DNA of 64,000 nt, from contig NC_022663.1 of NCBI RefSeq assembly GCF_000157895.3, positions 5,270,001 to 5,334,000 of the forward strand. The letters are read 5' to 3'. A model generated the notes under the pieces. It had not been told where the DNA came from and did not search any database. It saw only the letters and a program-made list of their open reading frames with translations. This DNA comes from Mycobacterium kansasii ATCC 12478 (GTDB taxonomy: Bacteria > Actinomycetota > Actinomycetes > Mycobacteriales > Mycobacteriaceae). This document shows positions 46,180-55,889 of the stretch, in pieces. The position numbers and the translations under genes are program-made. How positions within the stretch are numbered: the first letter of the stretch is position 1; the number at the start of each line of letters is the position of its first letter.

Positions 46180-46923
46180 ATGGCCGTGTACCGAGTCTTT
46201 GAAGCGCTCGACGAATTGAGCGCAATTGTCGAAGAAGCCCGCGGCGTGCCGATGACGGCGGGCTGCGTGGTGCCACGCGGCGACGTGCTCGAGCTGATCG
46301 ACGACATCAAGGACGCGATTCCCGGCGAACTCGATGACGCGCAGGACGTACTCGACGCCCGCGATTCGATGCTGCACGACGCAAAAGCGCATGCCGACTC
46401 CATGGTTTCCGCGGCGACCACCGAGGCGGACTCGATGCTGAACCATGCCCGCGCGGAGGCGGACCGGATTCTGTCCGACGCGAAATCCCAGGCCGATCGA
46501 ATGGTGGGTGAAGCGCGCCAGCACAGTGAGCGGATGGTCGCGGACGCCCGAGAGGAGGCGATGCGCATTGCCGCCTCAGCCAAGCGGGAGTACGAGGCCA
46601 GCATCAGCCGGGCCAAGTCCGAATGCGATCGACTGATCGAAAGCGGCAATATCTCCTACGAGAAGGCGGTGCAAGAGGGCATCAAGGAGCAGCAGCGCCT
46701 GGTGTCGCAGAACGAGGTCGTGCAGGCGGCCAGTGCGGAGGCCACCCGCCTGATCGACACGGCGCACGCCGAGTCCGACCGGCTGCGCGGCGAATGCGAT
46801 GTCTACGTGGACACCAAGCTTGCCGAGTTCGAAGAAATGCTCAACGGCACACTCCGGTCCGTCGGGCGAGGCCGTCATCAGCTTCGCACCGCTGCCGGTA
46901 CGCACGACTACGCAACGCGCTAG
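46180..46923 (+). CDS. sepIVA: DivIVA-like septation factor SepIVA (Rv2927c homologue)
   Basis: A 247-residue coiled-coil protein equivalent to Rv2927c; the M. smegmatis homologue, SepIVA, acts in septation and polar envelope growth. The N-terminus (MAVYRVFEALDELSAIVEEA) and a short region to about residue 55 resemble a DivIVA-type membrane-binding head. Residues about 61-159 are nine near-perfect 11-residue repeats of the form ADRMVGEARQH, typical of a right-handed hendecad coiled coil. A charged helix follows to the end. The start is set by GGGAGGA just before ATG 46180; upstream in-frame codons are not supported. It is cytoplasmic, and a divergent neighbour of tesA. Confidence 0.9.
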   Translation: MAVYRVFEALDELSAIVEEARGVPMTAGCVVPRGDVLELIDDIKDAIPGELDDAQDVLDARDSMLHDAKAHADSMVSAATTEADSMLNHARAEADRILSDAKSQADRMVGEARQHSERMVADAREEAMRIAASAKREYEASISRAKSECDRLIESGNISYEKAVQEGIKEQQRLVSQNEVVQAASAEATRLIDTAHAESDRLRGECDVYVDTKLAEFEEMLNGTLRSVGRGRHQLRTAAGTHDYATR

Positions 46924-47020
46924 TCGAGTTCCCGCCGCGGGAGGGTCGGCCCGGCAGTGGGTTCGGCGCGGCGGGCGGGGATTCCCGCCAGAGCCCGGCG
47001 CGCGCCGTAGGATCTCTGCT

Positions 47021-47610
47021 ATGGCGAGGCAGCACAGCCAGACAGCCCACGGACGTCTGAGCGCGCCGATGGCGATTGACATCGCCCGGCTGGGGCGTCG
47101 CCCCGGGGCCATGTTCAGCGTGCAGGACACCGTGGACAGCCCCACCCGCATCGGCGTGGAGCTGATCGCCATCCAGCGGGGTGCGCCGCTGGCCCTGGAC
47201 CTGCGGGTGGAATCGGTTTCGGAGGGAGTGTTGGTCACCGGGACGGTTACCGCCCCCACTATCGGGGAGTGCTCTCGCTGCCTGACCGCAATTGAGGGCC
47301 GGGTACGGGTTGCTCTGACCGAACTGTTCGCCTATCCCAACAGCACCACCGCGGCCACCACCGAGGAAGACGAGGTCGGGCACGTCGTCGACGAGAAGAT
47401 CGATCTCGAGCAGTCGATCATCGACGCGGTTGGCCTGGAACTGCCGTTTTCCCCGGTGTGCCGCCCCGACTGCGCCGGGCTATGCCCGCAGTGTGGTGTC
47501 GTGCTGGACACGGACCCCGACCATCACCATGACCAGATCGACCCCAGGTGGGCGAAACTGGCCGAAATCGTCACGGCACAGAGCCCCGACGCCGCGGATC
47601 GAGGTGAGCG

Positions 47611-47614
<4 letters not shown>
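47021..47614 (+). CDS. YceD/DUF177 family zinc protein (Rv2926c homologue)
   Basis: Member of the DUF177 (YceD) family, linked in bacteria to 23S rRNA or ribosomal L32 biogenesis. From ATG 47021 it has 197 residues. Six cysteines are arranged as CxxC (84, 87) and CxxxCxxxCxxC (147, 151, 155, 158), suggesting a zinc site. The acidic stretch EEDEVGHVVDEKIDLEQ precedes the second cluster. The stop overlaps the rnc GTG start (GTGA), so the pair is translationally coupled. In many bacteria the gene sits next to rpmF; no rpmF is seen here. Confidence 0.88.
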
Positions 47615-48336
<722 letters not shown>

Positions 48337-49188
48337 ATGCCCGAACTACCTGAGGTCGAGGTGGTGCGGCGTGGCTTGGCGGCCCATGTGGTAGGCAAGA
48401 CGATGACCGCGGTTCGGGTCCATCACCCCCGTGCGGTACGGCGCCACGAGGCCGGACCCGCCGACCTGACGGCGCGGCTGCTGGGCGCGCGAATTACCGG
48501 AACCGACCGGCGCGGCAAGTACTTGTGGTTGACGCTGAATAGCCCGGATAGCGCACTTGTGGTGCACCTGGGCATGAGCGGGCAGATGTTGCTGGGGGTA
48601 GTGCCGCGCTCCGACCACGTCCGGATCTCCGCCCTGCTCGACGACGGGACCGTGCTGAGCTTCGCCGACCAGCGCACCTTCGGCGGATGGCTGCTTGCCG
48701 ACCTGGTGACCGTGGACGGCAGTGTGGTGCCGGCGCCGGTCGCCCACCTGGCGCGGGATCCGCTCGACCCGCGGTTCGACGCCCGTGCCGTCGTCGAAGT
48801 GTTGCGGGGCAAGCATTCCGAGCTCAAGCGCCAGCTCCTGAACCAAGAGGTGGTCTCCGGAATCGGCAATATCTACGCCGACGAGGCGCTGTGGCGGGCC
48901 AAGGTGAACGGCGCCCGGGTGGCCGCCACGCTGACCCGCCGGCAACTGGGCGCCGTCCTTGATGCCGCCGCCGAGGTGATGCGGGAAGCGCTGGCCAAGG
49001 GCGGGACGTCGTTCGATTCGCTGTATGTCAATGTCAACGGCGAGTCGGGCTATTTCGACCGATCGCTGGACGCCTATGGGCGCGACGGCCAGAACTGCCG
49101 GCGCTGCGGCGCGGTGATTCGCCGGGAGAAGTTCATGAACCGCTCGTCGTTCTACTGTCCCCGATGCCAGCCGCGGCCGCGGCGTTAG
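48337..49188 (+). CDS. mutM: Formamidopyrimidine-DNA glycosylase (Fpg/MutM)
   Basis: Base-excision repair enzyme that removes 8-oxoguanine and formamidopyrimidines. The 283 residues start with MPELPEVE, giving the catalytic N-terminal proline (Pro2 after Met removal) and Glu3. Also visible are the helix-two-turn-helix KRQLLNQEVVSGIGNIYADE and the C-terminal zinc finger CRRCG...CPRC (about 252-275). ATG abuts the rnc stop with no gap. Confidence 0.97.
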   Translation: MPELPEVEVVRRGLAAHVVGKTMTAVRVHHPRAVRRHEAGPADLTARLLGARITGTDRRGKYLWLTLNSPDSALVVHLGMSGQMLLGVVPRSDHVRISALLDDGTVLSFADQRTFGGWLLADLVTVDGSVVPAPVAHLARDPLDPRFDARAVVEVLRGKHSELKRQLLNQEVVSGIGNIYADEALWRAKVNGARVAATLTRRQLGAVLDAAAEVMREALAKGGTSFDSLYVNVNGESGYFDRSLDAYGRDGQNCRRCGAVIRREKFMNRSSFYCPRCQPRPRR

Positions 49189-49309
49189 CGCATCGAGATC
49201 GGCGAGATCATCGAGATCAACGTCAGCGTGGTGCGCCCTCGAACTTTTCCGCGCTGCCGTCGATCTCGGCGCGAACAGGACGCGAGTAGAACCCGGTAGA
49301 AAGAAGCAC

Positions 49310-49723
49310 ATGACGCAACTGTGGGTCGAACGCACCGGTACTCGCCGCTACACGGGATACAGCTCGCGCGGCGCGCAGGTGCTCGTTGGCTCCGAAGACA
49401 TCGACGGGGTGTTCACCCCCGGTGAGCTGATGAAGATCGCGCTCGCCGCGTGCAGCGGCATGTCCAGTGATCAGCCGCTGGCCCGCCGTCTCGGCGACGA
49501 CTACCAGGCGGTGATCAAGGTATCGGGTGCGGCCGACCGCGACCAGGAGCGCTATCCGCTGCTCGAGGAAACCCTGGAGCTCGACCTGTCGGGTCTGGCC
49601 GCCGAGGAGAAGGAGCGCCTGCTGTTGGTCGTCGACAGGGCCATCGACCTGGTGTGCACCGTCGGGCGCACCTTGAAGTCGGGCACCGCCGTCAACGTCG
49701 AGGTCACCGATGTCGGCACCTGA
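49310..49723 (+). CDS. OsmC-family protein (Rv2923c homologue)
   Basis: A 137-residue OsmC/Ohr-superfamily protein, likely handling organic peroxides or a related thiol reaction. The two family cysteines are present: Cys48 in AACSGMSSD and Cys116 in LVCTVGRTL. Length equals Rv2923c as I recall. An AGAAAGAAG stretch precedes the ATG. The last 14 bases overlap acyP. Confidence 0.9.
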   Translation: MTQLWVERTGTRRYTGYSSRGAQVLVGSEDIDGVFTPGELMKIALAACSGMSSDQPLARRLGDDYQAVIKVSGAADRDQERYPLLEETLELDLSGLAAEEKERLLLVVDRAIDLVCTVGRTLKSGTAVNVEVTDVGT

Positions 49724-49991
49724 TGTACGGCTGACCGCGTGGGTGCACGGCCGGGTCCAGGGCGTCGGTTTCCGCTGGTGGACCCGCTGCCGGGCGCTGG
49801 AGCTGGGCCTGATCGGCTACGCGGCCAACCAGACCGACGGCCGCGTGCTGGTGGTCGCCCAGGGGCCGCGTGAGTCGGGGGAGCAGTTGCTGAGGCTGCT
49901 GCAGGGCGGCGCCACCCCTGGACGGGTGGATAAGGTCGTCGCCGACTGGTCGCAGTCTACGGAGCCGATCGTCGGATTCAGCGAGCGCTAA
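49710..49991 (+). CDS. acyP: Acylphosphatase
   Basis: Hydrolyses acyl phosphates. The 93-residue protein carries the family motif HGRVQGVGFR with catalytic Arg22, and the second catalytic residue Asn40 in GYAANQTDGRV. ATG 49710 lies inside the end of the OsmC-like gene (14-base overlap), implying coupling. In M. tuberculosis smc follows this gene; here the Esp-like gene and its leader intervene. Confidence 0.95.
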   Translation: MSAPDVRLTAWVHGRVQGVGFRWWTRCRALELGLIGYAANQTDGRVLVVAQGPRESGEQLLRLLQGGATPGRVDKVVADWSQSTEPIVGFSER

Positions 49992-50549
49992 TCCTCGGCG
50001 ACGATGCGCGCTGCGACTGAGGGTGCGGGAGCACCGCCACCCTGCCGGTGGTGATTCGGATGCGCCGCTAGCAGTGCGGGTCGGTATTGCCGATCGGGTC
50101 CCCGACGGTGATGGGGTAGGCGGATGAGGGCTTCGGGGGCCGTGAGGGTCGGGCATGGCGTGGGTGTGCGCCGAGGGCGTTAGGGTCTTGGCTCTAAGCC
50201 CTGGGGTCGGGTCTGGTGGTCAGTACGCCATTCAGGTGGCAGTTCCGCTGCGGCTGGCCACGGTGTTGGACCGAAACTGTTTATCTCCGGGACGGAATTG
50301 CCGTCCGAGGTGACGCCATTCCCTTACCCGGCGGCCTGCCCGTGTGAAATATCTCACGTAGCAGAAACGATAACAAGCGGGACATACCTCGCTGCCAGAG
50401 CGCTATGAGCTGCGCGAACGCCGGTTATTTCTGCCATTGTCGCCCGCGGCTATGAGCAAGACACCAGTTCCTCTGAAATGTGACGAGATCGTCTGAAACC
50501 GCTATCGTCTCCGAGGCTCGTCAACTTCGAAGTGACGTGCCGTCCCTTC
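49992..50549. other. Upstream part of the Esp-like gene leader
   Basis: The 558 bases between acyP and the riboswitch contain a CRP-like dyad (50343-50358) and TATGAG hexamers at 50404 and 50451 as candidate -10 elements. For the first, a start near 50416 would put the CRP-like centre about 65 bases upstream, a typical activator distance. No gene is apparent. Confidence 0.5.
50343..50358. promoter_or_regulatory. CRP-like operator upstream of the Esp-like gene
   Basis: TGTGAAATATCTCACG fits TGTGA-N6-TCACA with one mismatch at the last base. It lies 437 bases upstream of the Esp-like ATG and about 207 upstream of the riboswitch. Confidence 0.55.
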
Positions 50550-50759
50550 CTGCAACGCGCCCAGCTCCATCCAGCAGGCGAGGGATTCCGACCACGGATG
50601 GAGGCGGGGGACCCACCAGTTCCGCCGAGATCGGACCGGGGCCTGTTCACCGCTCCTTGGGGTCAAGCCGACGTACTCACACCGAAGTACGACACTGGCC
50701 GGGTGACGTCTCTGGTTTGAATCCAACCCGGACCCGACAGCCGACTTTGCAGGCGTGCA
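50550..50759 (+). ncRNA. ydaO-yuaA riboswitch (cyclic di-AMP sensor)
   Basis: All the conserved parts of the ydaO-yuaA class are present in order. Stem P1 pairs 50551-50558 with 50753-50759, with A50555 bulged. A stem pairs TCCATCC (50566-50572) with GGATGGA (50596-50602). Then come GGGGGACCCA (50606-50615), the TTGGGGTCAAG block (50657-50667, consensus TTGGGGTGAAT), and the highly conserved 3' block ACCCGACAGCCGAC followed by TTTGCAGGCG (50732-50755). This class binds cyclic di-AMP and usually turns expression off; in actinobacteria it typically controls cell-wall hydrolase genes such as rpfA. The Shine-Dalgarno of the downstream gene (GAGAGGAAAG, 50762-50771) starts three bases after P1, which suggests control of initiation. 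I see no T-rich terminator. Confidence 0.92.
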
Positions 50760-50779
50760 CCGAGAGGAAAGTTCAGACC

Positions 50780-52171
50780 ATGACTGCCCCGATGGACCCG
50801 GCGTTAATTCAGCTTATTCATCAGCTTGAGGAGACAATTGATACGCGCACCCAGCAGATCCACCACCTTCTCAACCTTACCGGCGAACAGGCTGGTGAAA
50901 TAGGCGAATTAACGGCGGAGCAGAACCGACAAAGAGTACTTCAGCAGGCGCGAAAAGAACTAGCGGAAGAATGGGGACGACAGTGGTGGGGAGTCGCCAT
51001 TTGCGTTGTGACCGAGGTTCTTCTTAGCGGCGTGCAGATAGGCCTTGGAGCTGGATTTCCCGATCGCGGTGACGGCTTGGCCAGTGGTGCGTCGATGTTC
51101 AGCGAGGTCGGTGACCGGATCGCGGCTCTGCATGCCCCGGACGGTGGTTGGCAGGGCTCGGCGGCGCGAGCCTATTCAGTCCAGAACCTCGCACAGTCAC
51201 GTCGCGTGCAGGTAATGGCTGAACTCGACCGTCTCGCCGCCGACATGGTTTCCGCTCAGGCCCAGGTGGTCGGGAACAATCGCCTGGTCACGGGCGTGGC
51301 GCAGGGGGCCGTTGGCGCTACGGCACTCTATTGTCTCCATCTTGAACAAGCCGCGTATGTAGGACTTGCTGCGGGGAACATTGCAGCGGCGCTCGCCGGT
51401 CTACGTCTTTCGCGTACAGTCGCCCTCGGCGTATGCGGTCTCGCGCTGGCCACCGTCGGTGGTTTCCTGATCGATTTGGCGGTCAGGACATCGCGGAACG
51501 CAACCGAGCTGCTGGTGGTGACGCGGCGGGCGACGGATGTGTTGGCGGCGTTGCCTTCATTGTCCGACCCCGTTCCCGGGGTGGCCGATGTCGACATCCC
51601 CCGATCGGATTCCCCTGCCGGATTCGATGTCCCCGCCCTCACTTTGCCTCCCTCGGTCGCGAGCTCGCCGGATGTCACCGCGCCGCTTCCGGGCACGCCC
51701 GATGCCGTCGGTGTTTTCGCTGACTTACCCGGCTCGCCCGAGTTCAGCGGGCCCACGTCGCCGATCCCTGGATTCCCCGATTTCGGCGCACCCGACATGC
51801 CCATCCCCGTCTTGGCCGGCTTGCCCGACTTGTCGGGCGGCGTGGCCGGCCTGGCGGGCCTTGGCTTGGCCAACCCGCCGGCCGTAACCAAACCGCCCGC
51901 TATGGATCAGCTGAGGGCAGCCCTGAGTCGGCTGACCGGACTCTCGGGCGCCGCCGGCGGGCCAAGCCAACTCGCCGGCGTGGACGATCAACGGGCACAG
52001 ATGATCTCCTTGCTGGCCCAGCAGGGCGTCCAGCCGGGGGCAAGCCCGGCCGATCACGTCACCAACGACGACGCCAGCGCGGGCGCCGCTTCGGGACCAA
52101 CCGGCGCGTGGCGCGCTCCTGTCGACGCCGCGACCGGCCCCCCCCAACAACCCCAGCAGCGCGTCTCGTGA
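50780..52171 (+). CDS. EspA/EspE-family (ESX secretion-associated) protein
   Basis: A 463-residue protein with an EspA/EspE-type core. Residues 80-165 (LLSGVQIGLGAGFPDRGDGL, FSEVGDRIAAL, then GGWQGSAARAY at 122-132) line up with EspA, including the WxGxAAxxY motif. Hydrophobic stretches follow at about 170-205 and 213-235. A Pro/Asp-rich low-complexity segment runs from about 257 to 380, and a C-terminal tail ends PPQQPQQRVS. Unusual is a hydrophilic, probably helical extension of about 70 residues before the core. EspA-type proteins are ESX-dependent secreted factors, but no other esx or esp gene is near. ATG 50780 is set by GAGAGGAAAG upstream; the frame continues upstream into the riboswitch but is not plausible coding. 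Partner and function are unknown. Confidence 0.8.
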   Translation: MTAPMDPALIQLIHQLEETIDTRTQQIHHLLNLTGEQAGEIGELTAEQNRQRVLQQARKELAEEWGRQWWGVAICVVTEVLLSGVQIGLGAGFPDRGDGLASGASMFSEVGDRIAALHAPDGGWQGSAARAYSVQNLAQSRRVQVMAELDRLAADMVSAQAQVVGNNRLVTGVAQGAVGATALYCLHLEQAAYVGLAAGNIAAALAGLRLSRTVALGVCGLALATVGGFLIDLAVRTSRNATELLVVTRRATDVLAALPSLSDPVPGVADVDIPRSDSPAGFDVPALTLPPSVASSPDVTAPLPGTPDAVGVFADLPGSPEFSGPTSPIPGFPDFGAPDMPIPVLAGLPDLSGGVAGLAGLGLANPPAVTKPPAMDQLRAALSRLTGLSGAAGGPSQLAGVDDQRAQMISLLAQQGVQPGASPADHVTNDDASAGAASGPTGAWRAPVDAATGPPQQPQQRVS

Positions 52172-52226
52172 TGCCACCCCCGCTCGGCGTGTTACTGTCC
52201 CACGCGGCTAGGTAATCTGGCTGCTC

Positions 52227-55200
52227 GTGTACCTCAAGAGTCTGACGCTGAAGGGCTTCAAATCCTTCGCCGCGGCAACGACTCTGCGGTTCGAGCCGGG
52301 TATCACCGCCGTCGTCGGTCCCAACGGATCCGGCAAGTCCAACGTGGTCGACGCGCTGGCGTGGGTGATGGGGGAGCAGGGGGCCAAGACCCTGCGCGGC
52401 GGCAAGATGGAAGACGTCATCTTCGCCGGCACCTCGTCGCGTGCCCCGCTGGGCCGGGCCGAAGTCACCGTCACCATCGACAACTCCGACAACGCGCTGC
52501 CGATCGAGTACACCGAGGTGTCGATCACCCGGCGGATGTTCCGCGACGGCGCCAGCGAATACGAAATCAACGGCAGCAGTTGCCGTTTGATGGACGTGCA
52601 GGAGCTGTTGAGCGACTCCGGCATCGGCCGCGAGATGCATGTGATCGTCGGGCAGGGCAAGCTCGACGAGATCCTGCAGTCGCGGCCCGAGGAGCGCCGG
52701 GCCTTCATCGAAGAAGCTGCGGGCGTGCTCAAACATCGCAAGCGCAAAGAGAAGGCGCTGCGCAAACTGGACGCGATGGCGGCCAACCTGGCCCGGCTCA
52801 CCGATCTGACCACCGAACTGCGCCGCCAGCTCAAGCCGCTGGGCCGCCAGGCCGAGGTGGCTCGGCGTGCGGCGACCATCCAGGCCGACCTGCGCGACGC
52901 CCGGCTGCGGCTGGCCGCCGACGATCTGGTCGGCCGGCGTGCTGAGCGCGCATCGATTTTGGACGCCGAGAACGCGATGCGTCGCGAACATGACGAGGCC
53001 GCCGCGCGGTTATCGGTGGCCGCCGAGGAGCTGGCCGCACACGAGGCCGCGCTGACCGAGCTCTCCCAACGGGCCGAGGCGGTACAGCACACCTGGTTCG
53101 GCCTTTCGGCCCTGGCCGAACGGGTGGGCGCGACGGTACGCATCGCGAGCGAGCGCGCTCAGCATCTCGATGTCGAGCCGGTGGCGGCCAGCGATACCGA
53201 CCCCGAGGCGCTGGAAGCCGAGGCCGAGCGGGTGGCCGCCGCCGAGCAGCAGTTGCTGGCGGAACTCGCTGCCGCGCGTACCCGGCTGGATGCCGCGCGG
53301 GCCGAGCTCTCCCAGCGGGAGCGCCAAGCCGCCGAGGCCGACCGCGCCCATCTGGCGGCGGTCCGCGCGGAGGCCGATCGGCGCGAGGGGCTGGCGCGCC
53401 TGGCCGGGCAGGTGGAAACCATGCGGGCACGCGTGGAGTCGATCGACGACAGCGTCGCGAGGCTGTCTGAACGGATCGACGAGGCCGCCGCGCGTGCTCA
53501 GCAGGCTCGCGCGGAATTCGAAGCCGTGCAGGGCCGCGTCGGCGAATTGGACCAGGGCGAGGTCGGCCTGGACGAGCAGCACGAGCGGACGGTGGCCGCA
53601 TTGCGGCTGGCCGATCAGCGGGTGGCCGAACTCCAGGTGGCCGAACGCGACGCCGAACGCCGGGTGGCGTCGCTGCGGGCCCGCATCGACGCCCTCTCGG
53701 TGGGACTGGACCGCAAGGACGGCGCGGCGTGGCTTGCCCGCAACCACGGTGGCGCGGGAGTTCTCGGGCCGATCGCCCAGCTCGTCAAGGTCCGCCCGGG
53801 CTATGAGGCCGCACTGGCGGCGGTGCTGGGAGCGGCGGCCGATGCGCTGGCCGTCGACGGCCCCGGCGCGGCTCGCGCCGCGGTCAGCGCGCTCAAGGAG
53901 GCCGACGGCGGCCGGGCGGCGCTGGTGTTGAGTGACTGGCCGGCCCCGGACAATCCCGCCCCGGAGTTACCTGGCGGCGCGCGGTGGGCACTGGATCTGA
54001 TCGAGGCGCCGCCGCGATTGCGCGGGGCGATCACCGCGATGCTTTCGGGCGTCGTGGTGGTCAACGACCTGGCCGAGGCGCTGAACCTGGTGGCGGTTCG
54101 GCCCCAGCTGCGAGCCGTCACCCTGGACGGTGACCTGGTCGGAGCCGGCTGGGTGAGTGGCGGGTCCGACCGCAAGCCCAGCACGTTGGAGATCACTTCC
54201 GAGATCGACAAGGCCCGCACCGAGCTGGCCGCGGCCGAGGCGCAGGTGGCTCACCTGAGTGCGGCGCTGTCCGGCGCACTGACCGAACAAGCGGCTCGCC
54301 AGGACTCGGCCGACCAGGCGCTGGCCGCGCTCAACGAATCCGACGCCACCATTTCGGCGACCTACGAGCAGCTGGGCCGGCTCGGTCAGGACGCGCGTGC
54401 GGCCGAGGAAGAGTGGACCAGGCTGCTGCGGCAGCGCGAGGAACTGGAAGACGGGCGGGCGCAGACGCTCGAGGAGGTCATCGAGCTCGAGACCAGGCTG
54501 CGCAACGCCCAACAGACCCAACACGTGCAGGCGGCTGAGCCCAGCACGGCAGCAGCCAGGGAGGCGATCGCGGCTGCGACCGAAAGCGCGCGGGCCGTTG
54601 AAGTGGAGGCGCGATTGGCGGTGCGGACCGCCGAGGAGCGCGCCAATGCCGTTCGGGGAAGAGCAGATTCGCTGCGCCGCGCGGCTGCGGCCGAACGGGA
54701 GGCGAGGCTGCGGGCCCAGCAGGCGCTGGAAGCGCGACTGCGCTCGGCGGCGGTGGCCGCGGCCGTCGCCGAGTCCGGGCGGCTGTTGGCGGGGCGATTG
54801 AACCAGGTGGTGGCCGCGGCGTCGCAACTTCGTGACGAGCTCGCCGCCGAACGCGGGCAGCGGTTGGCGGCGATGGCGGCGGTTCGCGAGGAGACCAACA
54901 CGTTGAGCGCGCGGGTGGCTGCGCTGACCGATTCGCTGCACCGTGACGAGGTGGCAGATGCCCAGGCGGCAATGCGAATCGAGCAGCTCGAACACATGGT
55001 GCTGGAGCAGTTCGGGATGGCGCCGGCCGATTTGATCGCCGAGTACGGTCCCGAGGTTCCGCTGCCGCCCACCGAGCTGGAGATGGCCGAGTTCGAGCAG
55101 GCCCGCGAACGCGGCGAGCAGGTGGTCGCGCCCGCCCCGATGCCGTTCGACCGCGCTACCCAGGAGCGCCGGGCCAAACGCGCCGAACGTGACCTGGCCG

Positions 55201-55832
55201 AACTCGGCAAGGTCAATCCGCTGGCCCTCGAGGAGTTCGCGGCGCTGGAAGAGCGCTACAACTTCCTGTCCACCCAACTCGAGGACGTCAAGGCCGCCCG
55301 CAAGGATCTGCTTGACGTCGTCGCCGACGTCGACGCCCGCATCCTGCAGGTTTTCAGCGATGCGTTCGTCGACGTGGAACGCGAATTCCGGGTCGTGTTC
55401 GGCTCGCTGTTCCCCGGCGGCGAAGGCCGACTGCGGCTGACTGCGCCCGACGACATGCTGACCACCGGTATCGAGGTGGAAGCCCGTCCGCCGGGTAAGA
55501 AGGTCACCCGGCTGTCGTTGCTGTCCGGTGGGGAGAAGGCGCTGACCGCGGTGGCGATGCTGGTGGCGATCTTTCGGGCCCGACCGTCGCCGTTCTACAT
55601 CATGGACGAGGTGGAGGCCGCCCTGGACGACACGAACCTGCGGCGGCTTCTCGGCCTTTTCGAACAGCTGCGCGACCGATCTCAGCTCATCATCATCACG
55701 CACCAGAAGCCGACGATGGAAGTCGCGGATGCCCTCTACGGCGTGACCATGCAAGGTGATGGCATCACCGCGGTGATCTCGCAGCGCATGCGGGGTCAGC
55801 AGCTGGATGAGCTGGTCGCCAATTCTTCGTGA
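52227..55832 (+). CDS. smc: Chromosome segregation protein SMC
   Basis: Structural-maintenance-of-chromosomes ATPase, 1201 residues. The N-terminal head has Walker A GPNGSGKSN (31-39). Long Ala/Glu/Arg-rich coiled coils (about 165-500 and 650-1000) flank a hinge at about 510-640. The C-terminal head has signature LSGGEK (about 1100) and Walker B IMDEVEAALDD (about 1125). It starts with GTG 52227; MYLKSLTLKGFKSF is the expected N-terminus. In M. tuberculosis it directly follows acyP; here the Esp-like gene lies 55 bases upstream. Confidence 0.98.
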   Translation: MYLKSLTLKGFKSFAAATTLRFEPGITAVVGPNGSGKSNVVDALAWVMGEQGAKTLRGGKMEDVIFAGTSSRAPLGRAEVTVTIDNSDNALPIEYTEVSITRRMFRDGASEYEINGSSCRLMDVQELLSDSGIGREMHVIVGQGKLDEILQSRPEERRAFIEEAAGVLKHRKRKEKALRKLDAMAANLARLTDLTTELRRQLKPLGRQAEVARRAATIQADLRDARLRLAADDLVGRRAERASILDAENAMRREHDEAAARLSVAAEELAAHEAALTELSQRAEAVQHTWFGLSALAERVGATVRIASERAQHLDVEPVAASDTDPEALEAEAERVAAAEQQLLAELAAARTRLDAARAELSQRERQAAEADRAHLAAVRAEADRREGLARLAGQVETMRARVESIDDSVARLSERIDEAAARAQQARAEFEAVQGRVGELDQGEVGLDEQHERTVAALRLADQRVAELQVAERDAERRVASLRARIDALSVGLDRKDGAAWLARNHGGAGVLGPIAQLVKVRPGYEAALAAVLGAAADALAVDGPGAARAAVSALKEADGGRAALVLSDWPAPDNPAPELPGGARWALDLIEAPPRLRGAITAMLSGVVVVNDLAEALNLVAVRPQLRAVTLDGDLVGAGWVSGGSDRKPSTLEITSEIDKARTELAAAEAQVAHLSAALSGALTEQAARQDSADQALAALNESDATISATYEQLGRLGQDARAAEEEWTRLLRQREELEDGRAQTLEEVIELETRLRNAQQTQHVQAAEPSTAAAREAIAAATESARAVEVEARLAVRTAEERANAVRGRADSLRRAAAAEREARLRAQQALEARLRSAAVAAAVAESGRLLAGRLNQVVAAASQLRDELAAERGQRLAAMAAVREETNTLSARVAALTDSLHRDEVADAQAAMRIEQLEHMVLEQFGMAPADLIAEYGPEVPLPPTELEMAEFEQARERGEQVVAPAPMPFDRATQERRAKRAERDLAELGKVNPLALEEFAALEERYNFLSTQLEDVKAARKDLLDVVADVDARILQVFSDAFVDVEREFRVVFGSLFPGGEGRLRLTAPDDMLTTGIEVEARPPGKKVTRLSLLSGGEKALTAVAMLVAIFRARPSPFYIMDEVEAALDDTNLRRLLGLFEQLRDRSQLIIITHQKPTMEVADALYGVTMQGDGITAVISQRMRGQQLDELVANSS

Positions 55833-55889
55833 CGGTGACCCGTAGCGTGGGGCCCGGGCGCCCCGGTAAGCCCCTGGAAGGATGTCAGT

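Noticed and set aside
50361..50385. Possible MtrA-like pentamers (GTAGC, GATAAC) just after the CRP-like site
   Set aside because: Only partial matches and no repeated spacing. Too weak to list.
50480..50779. 100-codon upstream extension of the Esp-like gene
   Set aside because: The in-frame extension passes through the riboswitch and gives implausible protein. ATG 50780 has a proper Shine-Dalgarno.
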